Shown: one piece after another, positions 1-4,823 of the stretch
Layout: every line of letters starts with the position of its first letter
Position numbering within the stretch: position 1 is the stretch's first letter
Assembly (NCBI GenBank): GCA_021773655.1
Contig: JAJFJX010000161.1
Location: 1-7,199 of the forward strand
Source of the DNA: Panacagrimonas sp.
Lineage (GTDB): Bacteria; Pseudomonadota; Gammaproteobacteria; Nevskiales; Nevskiaceae
Length of the DNA: 7,199 bases
Direction of reading: 5' to 3'
The notes under the pieces: generated by a model
Seen by the model: only the letters and a program-made list of their open reading frames with translations
Database searches by the model: none
What the model was told of the DNA's origin: nothing
Position numbers and translations under genes: made by a program

Positions 1-861
1 ATCAGCAGCATCTTGGTGCCGATCAGGACCAGGACGATCGCCAGTCCGTAGGGCAGCAGGTGGAAGCGCTCGCGCACCCCGGCGAGCAGGAAATACATCG
101 CGCGCAGTCCCAGGATGGCGAAGACGTTGGACGTCAGCACGATGAAGGGATCGGTGGTGATGGCGAAGATGGCCGGGATCGAATCCACCGCGAACACCAC
201 GTCGACGATCCCGATCAGCAGCACCACCAGCAGCAGCGGGGTGGCCACCCTGGCGCCGTCGATGACCGTGAAGAAGCGCTCGCCGTCATGGTCCGGGGAC
301 ACCCGCATGCGGCGACGCATCCACCGCAGGGCGGGGTTGGCCTCGAGGTCGGGCTCCTGGCCGGCGGCCCACCACATCTTGATGCCGGTGAAGACCAGGA
401 AGGCGCCGAACAGATAGAGAATCCAGTGGAACTGCGCGATCAGCCAGGCGCCGACCAGGATCGGGATGCCGCGCAGCACCAGCGCCCCGAGGATGCCGAT
501 CATCAGCACGCGCTTCTGGAAATCCGGCGGAACCGCGAAGAAGGTGAACACCATCAGGAAGACGAAGATGTTGTCGACTGCCAGGGCCTTCTCGACCAGG
601 TAACCGGTGATGAATTCCAGCGCCTTGGCGTCGGCGAGCGCCTTGGCTGCCGCGTCGTCGCCCAGCCCGCCCAGCCGCCACCAGAGCAGCCCGACAAACA
701 CAGAAGCTCACCGCGATCCAGACCAGGGTCCAGAGACCCGCCTCGCGCATCGATACCCGATGCGCGCCCTGGCGGTTGAGCAGGAAGAAGTCGACCGCGA
801 GCGCGACCAGGACAAAGACCGTGAACGAGGCCCAGAGCAGCGGGGTACCGATGGAGACCAT
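1..861 (-). pseudogene. alx: Alx/TerC-family integral membrane protein, frameshifted and cut by the window edge
   Basis: TerC-family polytopic inner-membrane protein, closest to E. coli Alx, which is linked to Mn2+ export and alkaline-pH response. The ATG at 861-859 has GAGGA (875-871) nine bases upstream. Residues 1-53 read MVSIGTPLLW to a hydrophobic segment ending WIAVSF. One surplus base near 702 then shifts the frame. Skipping it restores FVFVGLLWWRLGG and an uninterrupted reading to base 1. This contains the family blocks EKALAVDN (about 90-97), FAVDSIPAIF (about 223-232) and TSNVFAILGLRAMYF (about 243-257), with many membrane helices. About 286 residues are present. E. coli Alx has about 321, so the C-terminal 35 or so lie outside the window. 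Without correction the product would stop near 286, at about 191 residues. Because everything after the shift is intact, a sequencing error or a very recent mutation is likelier than an old pseudogene. Family identity is very sure; intactness is not. Confidence 0.92.
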
Positions 862-896
862 GAGGGTGAGTCCTCGGGGGACAGACACGAGTGATG

Positions 897-1020
897 GAAG
901 CCCGGTCCGGTCTTGCCACCCGGTCAACGACCCCGGTCTGCGGCGCCGGGAGCGCAAACGCCCCGTGCTGACGACACCGCAGGCGCCCTGAAAATCGGCG
1001 CCAACTACTCCCCGCGGAAG
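897..1020 (-). promoter_or_regulatory. yybP-ykoY (Mn2+) riboswitch in the alx leader
   Basis: On the minus strand the alx leader contains the two conserved halves of the yybP-ykoY aptamer: GGGGAGTAG at 1013-1005, and GGCAAGACC at about 918-910. The segment CGCCGCAGACC lies between them (about 946-936). Internal hairpins are visible, for example GGCGCC pairing with GGCGCC at about 1002-983, and a six-pair stem with a UUUG loop at 964-949. The closing P1 stem looks imperfect by eye. The 3' edge lies about 36 nt before the alx ATG, close enough for the fold to control access to the GAGGA ribosome binding site. In the family, Mn2+ binding raises expression of alx, mntP and related exporters, and E. 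coli alx is also alkali-induced. The boundaries are approximate. Confidence 0.88.
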
Positions 1021-1028
1021 GTACGAGT

Positions 1029-1058
1029 ATTCGAACAACGCGACCGGTTCGGCGTCAA
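1029..1058 (-). promoter_or_regulatory. Candidate sigma70 promoter for alx
   Basis: On the minus strand TTGACG (1058-1053, 5 of 6 to the -35 consensus) is followed after 18 nt by TCGAAT (1034-1029, 4 of 6 to the -10). A transcript from here would start near 1022, just upstream of the riboswitch. That position is the main support. The rest of the 99-nt gap between the reductase stop and the riboswitch shows no clear rho-independent terminator (no stem followed by a T run), so read-through from the reductase operon remains possible. Confidence 0.4.
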
Positions 1059-1119
1059 CACCCGAACCCTGGACAGGACGCGGATCGCGACTTGACCGGC
1101 GTCCTCCCCTCGCTCCGGC

Positions 1120-2130
1120 TCAGCGCAGGCGGATCAGCCGCTTCCCCCTGTTGCGCCCCGAATAGACCTCGACCAGCGCCTGCGGCGCGTCGGCGATCTC
1201 GTCGCTGATGTCTTCGACGTAGCGCAGGCGCCGCTCCAGCAGCATCTGCGCCAGCGCCGCGGCGGTGTCGTCGTAGCGCTCGAGGTGATCGAAGATCACG
1301 AAGCCTTCGACGCGCAAGCGGCGCGTGAGGATCTCGCGGTCCCTGCGCGGTCCGACGGGTGTCGGCACCCAGGACGCGATGGACATGGTGCCGCACTGGA
1401 TCACGCGACCGAACAGCGCCATCTGGCCGAACACGACATCGGCGATCTCGCCGCCGGTGTTGTCGAAGAAAACGTGGACGCCCTGTGGGCAGGCCGCGCG
1501 CAGGGCGGCGTCGAGCGTTCCGCCCGCGGGCTGCCTGTAGTTCACGAATGCGGCATAGCCGTACTCGGCGATGCATTGCCGGCCCTTGTCATCCGAGCCG
1601 ACCACCGCGACGGCGCGTGCGCCGGCCTGCTGAACCAGCTGGCCGACGATGCTGCCGACGGCGCCGGCCGCGGCCGTGACCAGGACGGTTTCGCCGACCT
1701 TGGGCTGGCCGATATCGTGCAGCGCCAGATGCGCGGTCAGGCCGTTGATGCCGAGCAGGCCGGCACCGGCCGACAGCGGGGCCTGTGCGGGGATCACGCG
1801 GCGCAGCACGCTCGCGGGCGTGCCGACGCAGTAGTCCTGCCAGCCGAACCAGCCGTAGAGGTAGTCGCCGAGGCGGTAGTCCGGGTGACGCGACTCGATC
1901 ACCTGGGCCACGGCCATCGCGCGCATCACCGCGCCGATGGGGACCGGTGGGGCGTAGTTGTTCTCGTCGTTGACGTAGCCGCGCTGCGCCGGGTCCACCG
2001 ACAGGTAGTGGTTCTCGACCAGGAACTCGCCCTCGCCGATCTGCGGCGCCGGCGAGACCTTCAACTCGAAATGCGCCGGCTGCGGGATGCCGACCGGACG
2101 GGATTTGAGGACGATCTGGCGGTTGTCCAT
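1120..2130 (-). CDS. Zinc-independent MDR-family NADPH-dependent reductase (CurA/YncB-like)
   Basis: 336-residue NAD(P)H-dependent oxidoreductase of the zinc-free medium-chain dehydrogenase/reductase class (COG2130: CurA curcumin reductase, leukotriene B4 12-hydroxydehydrogenase/prostaglandin reductase). Members reduce the C=C bond of enones and enals in the cytosol. Family features in order are LKSRPVGIPQPAHFEL (8-23), YLSVDPAQRGY (42-52), HPDYRLGDYLYGWFGWQDY (82-100), the cofactor loop TAAAGAVGSIVGQ (152-164), FFDNTGGE, and the C-terminal GRNRGKRLIRLR. No structural-zinc cysteine cluster is seen. The start at 2130 is fixed by AGGAGG (2142-2137), six bases upstream; an in-frame extension to 2496 would overlap the lyase and lacks this site. 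The gene begins 26 nt after the lyase stop, so the two are probably co-transcribed. Substrate unknown. It may remove a double bond from an intermediate of the neighbouring CoA-thioester genes, which is an inference. Confidence 0.9.
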   Translation of the reverse strand: MDNRQIVLKSRPVGIPQPAHFELKVSPAPQIGEGEFLVENHYLSVDPAQRGYVNDENNYAPPVPIGAVMRAMAVAQVIESRHPDYRLGDYLYGWFGWQDYCVGTPASVLRRVIPAQAPLSAGAGLLGINGLTAHLALHDIGQPKVGETVLVTAAAGAVGSIVGQLVQQAGARAVAVVGSDDKGRQCIAEYGYAAFVNYRQPAGGTLDAALRAACPQGVHVFFDNTGGEIADVVFGQMALFGRVIQCGTMSIASWVPTPVGPRRDREILTRRLRVEGFVIFDHLERYDDTAAALAQMLLERRLRYVEDISDEIADAPQALVEVYSGRNRGKRLIRLR

Positions 2131-2156
2131 GGCGTGCCTCCTGATGGAGAAATGCG

Positions 2157-3008
2157 CTACGACGACAGTAAGCGCCGCGCCGCTTTGAGATGGGGCACGT
2201 CGTACATCTTGCCGTCGATGGAAACGGCGCCAGCGCCGCCGGCGAACGCATCGATGATCTTCTGCGCCAGGTCGCGTTCGGCCTGGGTCGGCGTGAAGGC
2301 CTCGTTGATGATCGCCACCTGGTCCGGGTGAATGGCGACGCGGCCGGTGAAGCCGTCGTAGCGCGATTGCAGGCAGGCCTTGCGCAAGCCTTCCGGATTG
2401 CGGAAGTTGATGTAGACCGTGTCGATCACCTCCACGCCCATTGCGTGTCCGAGCAGCAGGCACTGGTTGCGCGCGTATTCGTACATCGGTCGCCATGCGC
2501 CCTCGGGCGTGCGCGGATCGCCTGCGCCCATCGCGGCGGAGAGATCCTCGCCACCCCAGGCAACGTGGCTCACCCGGGGATGGGCCTGACGCGCGATCTC
2601 GCCCATGCGCAGCATCGCTTCGGGCGTCTCGGTGACGATGGCTATGATGCGCATCGAGCCCTGTGCCAGGCCATGCTCCACTTCCAGTGCATCGAGATAG
2701 TGACCGACCACGGCGATGTCTTGCGGCCCCTTGATCTTGGGCAACAGGATGCCGGCCGGTCGCGCGGGGACCACCCTGGCGAGATCCTTGAGCGTCTCGC
2801 CCGAACTCAGGTCATTGACCCGCACCCAGGTGTGGCTGTGGTCGCCCAGGCCACCGAAGTAGGCCTGCATCATGTCGCGCGCCAGCGCCTTGCGCGGCGG
2901 CAGGACAGCGTCTTCAAGATCGAGTACCAGCGCATCGGCACCCAGGCTCGGCGCCTTGGCCAGTTTCTTCTCGCTGTCGGCGGGCACGAACAGGACGGAT
3001 CGGATCAC
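2157..3008 (-). CDS. HpcH/HpaI/CitE-family CoA-ester lyase
   Basis: 283-residue TIM-barrel lyase of the CitE-like group (citrate lyase beta, malyl-CoA and citramalyl-CoA lyases, malyl-CoA thioesterase). These cleave, form or hydrolyse 3-hydroxy-acyl-CoA-type bonds with Mg2+. Visible motifs are SVLFVPAD (4-11), DLEDAV (30-35, containing a conserved acidic residue), VRVN (62-65, substrate Arg), LLPK (88-91), VTETPEAM (125-132, metal-ligand Glu127), WGGEDLSA (151-158) and GRVAIHPDQVAIINEAF (222-238). Length is normal for single-domain CitE-like proteins. The start is GTG at 3008-3006: homology begins at IRSVLFVP and GGAG lies five bases upstream (3017-3014). The frame stays open further upstream, but that stretch crosses the control region and has no family similarity. 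It is the first gene of the minus-strand operon. No lyase alpha or acyl-carrier partner is nearby, so classical citrate lyase is unlikely and a CoA-ester activity is favoured. Exact substrate unknown. Confidence 0.88.
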   Translation of the reverse strand: MIRSVLFVPADSEKKLAKAPSLGADALVLDLEDAVLPPRKALARDMMQAYFGGLGDHSHTWVRVNDLSSGETLKDLARVVPARPAGILLPKIKGPQDIAVVGHYLDALEVEHGLAQGSMRIIAIVTETPEAMLRMGEIARQAHPRVSHVAWGGEDLSAAMGAGDPRTPEGAWRPMYEYARNQCLLLGHAMGVEVIDTVYINFRNPEGLRKACLQSRYDGFTGRVAIHPDQVAIINEAFTPTQAERDLAQKIIDAFAGGAGAVSIDGKMYDVPHLKAARRLLSS

Positions 3009-3060
3009 GGTTTCTCCAAGCTTGCAGGGGCCACGCGAGCACGCGGCGCAGACGGACAGT

Positions 3061-3089
3061 GTGCAACAAATATGGAACCATACGATAAT
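3061..3089 (+). promoter_or_regulatory. Candidate promoter for the synthase/thiolase genes
   Basis: GATAAT (3084-3089, 5 of 6 to the -10) lies 17 nt after GTGCAA (3061-3066, a weak 3 of 6 -35). A start near 3096 would give a leader of about 100 nt before the ATG at 3194. The weak -35 suggests that an activator may be needed. I could not find an equally good promoter for the divergent lyase operon; CATATT on the minus strand (about 3074-3069) is only a weak -10 candidate. Confidence 0.35.
3071..3082 (+). promoter_or_regulatory. Palindrome in the promoter spacer, candidate operator
   Basis: TATGG-AA-CCATA is a perfect 5+5 inverted repeat with a 2-nt centre. It lies entirely inside the spacer between the candidate -35 and -10, in the middle of the divergent control region. 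A dimeric regulator here could control both operons. No regulator gene is in the window, so which family would bind is unknown. Confidence 0.3.
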
Positions 3090-3113
3090 GCGGCTGCGCA
3101 CTCGGCCCGCGGC

Positions 3114-3129
3114 GATTGCGTCGACAATC
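3114..3129 (+). promoter_or_regulatory. Second inverted repeat in the divergent control region
   Basis: GATTG (3114-3118) and CAATC (3125-3129) form a dyad with a 6-nt spacer containing most of GTCGAC. It lies between the predicted plus-strand transcription start and the gene. It could be a second operator half or a chance dyad. Confidence 0.18.
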
Positions 3130-3193
3130 AGATCCGCGTGGCGGTGCACCCTGCGCTGCATTTGTCGCTGACATTTCAGGAGAGTACTTGCCC

Positions 3194-4663
3194 ATGCAGA
3201 CGACGTCCGGACTCAAGTCATTCGGCGCCTTCATTCCCCGCCGCCGCCTGCAACGCGCCGCCATCGCAGCGGCCCATGCCTGGGCCTTCCCCGGTCTCAA
3301 GGGCCAGGCCAAGGGCGAGCGCGCCATGTGCGGCTGGGACGAGGATGTCATCACCATGGCGGTGGAGGCCGGGCGCGACTGCCTGCGCGGCAGCGATGCG
3401 TCGCGCATCGCGGGCCTGACCCTGGCCAGCACCACCGCCCCCTACGCGGACATGAACAATGCGGTGTTCGTCGGCACCGCCTTGCGCCTGTCGTCCAGCG
3501 CCGGCGGCGCGGACGTCGGGGGCTCCACGCGCGCGGGTCTGAGCGCCCTGATTGCCGCCTGTCGCGCAGCCGGCGAGCAGGACTCGCTGGTGATCGCAGC
3601 CGACAAGCGCAGCGCCAGGCCGGGCAGCGTGCAGGAGATGCAGACCGGCTGCGGCGCGGGCGCGGTGAGCGTGGGACAGGGCGCGGGAGTGATCGCGCGA
3701 TTCCTCGATGCCGAGACCGTGTCGGTGCCCTTCATCGATCACTTCCGCAAGGCTGGTGCCGACTTCGACTACGGCTGGGAAGAGCGCTGGATCCGCGACG
3801 AGGGCATCGCCAGGATCGTGCCGCAGGCGGTGTCGCGCCTGCTCAAGCGACTGAACCTTAGCGGCGAGCGCGTGGCCCATTTCGGCCTCTCCGGCGGGCC
3901 GGCCAAGAGCGACGCCGCGGTGGCCAAGGCGCTGAAGCTTGCGCCGGAGCGGGTTCTGCCGGACCTGTCGGTCAATGTGGGCGATACCGGTACCGCGCAT
4001 CCGCTGCTCCTGCTGGTCTCGGCGCTCGAGCGCGCACAGCCGGGCGACATCATCGTGATCGCCGCGTTCGCGCAGGGCTGCGAGGTAATTGCCTTCGAGA
4101 TGCAGCAGGCCGCGTCCGACACGGGCCGACGCGGCCTGGCCGGGTCGATCGCGCAGCGCATCGAGGAGACGGCCTATCTCAAGCTGCTGTCCTACGAGGG
4201 ACAGCTGGATCTGGACTGGGGCATGCGCGCGGAAACCGATCACAAGACCGCGCTGACGCAGCTGTATCGCTCTGCCGACCAGATCTTCGGATTCGTCGGC
4301 GGCCAGTGCAGCGCCTGTCAGCAGGTGCAGTTCCCGAGGCTGCCGACCTGCGTCAACTGCGGCGAATCGGACACGCAGAAGCCGTATCCGCTGGTGGACG
4401 AGCCGGCCAGGGTGGCCACGTACACCGCCGACTGGCTGCAGTACTCGCCCTCGCCCCCGCTCTACATGGGCCTGGTGCAGTTCGATTGCGGCGCGCGCCT
4501 GTTGATGGAGATGGTGGACGTGGGCGCTGCCGGGATCGAGGTGGGCACGCCGCTGACGATGAGCTTCCGCAAGAAGGAGCGCGACAAGCTGCGCGGCTGG
4601 GACCGGTATTTCTGGAAGGCGAGCCCGATCAACCCAAACCCCAGCGCAAGCCCAAGCAACTGA
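3194..4663 (+). CDS. HMG-CoA-synthase-like protein fused to a DUF35 zinc-ribbon/OB-fold domain
   Basis: 489 residues in two parts. Residues about 5-305 have the thiolase-superfamily fold of HMG-CoA synthase (COG3425-like): LASTTAPYADMNNAVFVGTAL (77-97), ADVGGSTRAGLSAL (106-119), GAGAVSV (154-160), DHFR...DYGWEERWIRDEG (182-204) and VGDTGTAHPLLLLVSALE (262-279). Residues about 320-475 are a DUF35 domain: a helical lead-in, a zinc ribbon C372-x2-C375...C386-x2-C389, then an OB fold (VATYTADWLQYSPSPPLYMGLVQFD onward). The tail is Pro/Asn/Ser-rich. Hand alignment puts Thr80, Thr112 and Ser233 at the positions of the catalytic Glu, Cys and His of HMG-CoA synthases, so ordinary synthase activity is doubtful. 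DUF35 proteins bind thiolase-fold partners and acyl-CoA; the likely partner is the thiolase encoded next. AGGAGA (3178-3183), ten bases before the ATG, supports this start over an upstream in-frame ATG at 3116. Fold assignment is firm, function open. Confidence 0.85.
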   Translation: MQTTSGLKSFGAFIPRRRLQRAAIAAAHAWAFPGLKGQAKGERAMCGWDEDVITMAVEAGRDCLRGSDASRIAGLTLASTTAPYADMNNAVFVGTALRLSSSAGGADVGGSTRAGLSALIAACRAAGEQDSLVIAADKRSARPGSVQEMQTGCGAGAVSVGQGAGVIARFLDAETVSVPFIDHFRKAGADFDYGWEERWIRDEGIARIVPQAVSRLLKRLNLSGERVAHFGLSGGPAKSDAAVAKALKLAPERVLPDLSVNVGDTGTAHPLLLLVSALERAQPGDIIVIAAFAQGCEVIAFEMQQAASDTGRRGLAGSIAQRIEETAYLKLLSYEGQLDLDWGMRAETDHKTALTQLYRSADQIFGFVGGQCSACQQVQFPRLPTCVNCGESDTQKPYPLVDEPARVATYTADWLQYSPSPPLYMGLVQFDCGARLLMEMVDVGAAGIEVGTPLTMSFRKKERDKLRGWDRYFWKASPINPNPSASPSN

Positions 4664-4673
4664 GGAACAGGAA

Positions 4674-4699
4674 CATGGCCAGTGGCATCAAGGACAAGG
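4674..4699 (+). repeat. Direct repeat, copy 1 (thiolase start region)
   Basis: 26-bp exact direct repeat starting CATGGCCAGTGGC. Copy 1 begins 11 bases after the synthase-fusion stop codon. It carries an ATG with GAGGA (4662-4666) eight bases upstream. Copy 2 lies 124 bp downstream and is the real thiolase start. The sequences diverge at once on both sides (A/G at the left edge, A/T at the right edge). Confidence 0.95.
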
Positions 4700-4713
4700 A
4701 GCGCCGCGAATAG
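4675..4713 (+). CDS. 12-residue leader ORF from the duplicated thiolase start
   Basis: ATG (4675) through TAG (4711-4713) would encode MASGIKDKERRE. Its first eight residues are identical to the thiolase N-terminus. It has a reasonable ribosome binding site (GAGGA, 4662-4666) overlapping the synthase-fusion stop, so ribosomes ending the fusion could restart here. It is most simply a by-product of a partial duplication. It could still act as a translated leader that affects the hairpin at 4724-4742 and thiolase translation. No known family. Confidence 0.35.
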   Translation: MASGIKDKERRE

Positions 4714-4723
4714 CGTGGAGGGG

Positions 4724-4742
4724 CCCCGTGCGGAGCGCGGGG
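4724..4742 (+). other. GC-rich hairpin between leader ORF and thiolase
   Basis: CCCCGTGC-GGA-GCGCGGGG can form eight consecutive pairs (one G-U) closed by a 3-nt loop. There is no T run after it, so it is not a standard terminator. It lies inside the 98-bp non-repeated segment (4700-4797) that separates the two copies of the thiolase start. It could limit read-through, stabilise the downstream mRNA, or be a remnant of an inserted element. Confidence 0.4.
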
Positions 4743-4797
4743 ATCCTAGCGGCATGAGTCGGCGCATCGGCGTCGCAAATTGGATCGGAGGCATCAG

Positions 4798-4823
4798 CAT
4801 GGCCAGTGGCATCAAGGACAAGG
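4798..4823 (+). repeat. Direct repeat, copy 2 (functional thiolase start)
   Basis: Second copy of the 26-bp repeat, holding the ATG (4799) and first eight codons of the thiolase. It is preceded by GGAGG (4787-4791) with a 7-nt spacing, a stronger ribosome binding site than that of copy 1. Confidence 0.95.

Noticed and set aside
60..779. 239-codon plus-strand open frame under alx
   Set aside because: Charged, repetitive antisense reading of a membrane-protein gene; the TerC blocks on the minus strand explain the sequence.
1021..1119. Rho-independent terminator after the reductase
   Set aside because: Only a 4-bp self-complementary CCGG pairing is visible at about 1096-1117 and no T run follows on the minus strand.
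1285..2331. 348-codon plus-strand open frame under the reductase
   Set aside because: Shadow of the well-supported MDR reductase on the opposite strand.
2131..2496. Upstream in-frame extension of the reductase
   Set aside because: It would overlap the lyase coding region. AGGAGG six bases before the ATG at 2130 and the family's N-terminal motif fix the start.
2190..3419. 409-codon plus-strand open frame across the lyase and control region
   Set aside because: Antisense to the CitE-like gene and then out of frame with the synthase fusion; no recognisable domain.
3218..4243. 341-codon minus-strand open frame under the synthase fusion
   Set aside because: Antisense shadow with no motif; the plus-strand protein has a full HMGCS-like fold signature.
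4682..4798. Upstream in-frame start that would add 39 residues to the thiolase
   Set aside because: The added stretch is not like thiolase N-termini, and a strong GGAGG sits 7 nt before the ATG at 4799.
4674..4823. Insertion sequence or MITE bounded by target-site duplication
   Set aside because: A 26-bp duplication is too long for usual target sites, the 98-bp segment shows no terminal inverted repeats, and no transposase is nearby. Kept as an unexplained duplication instead.
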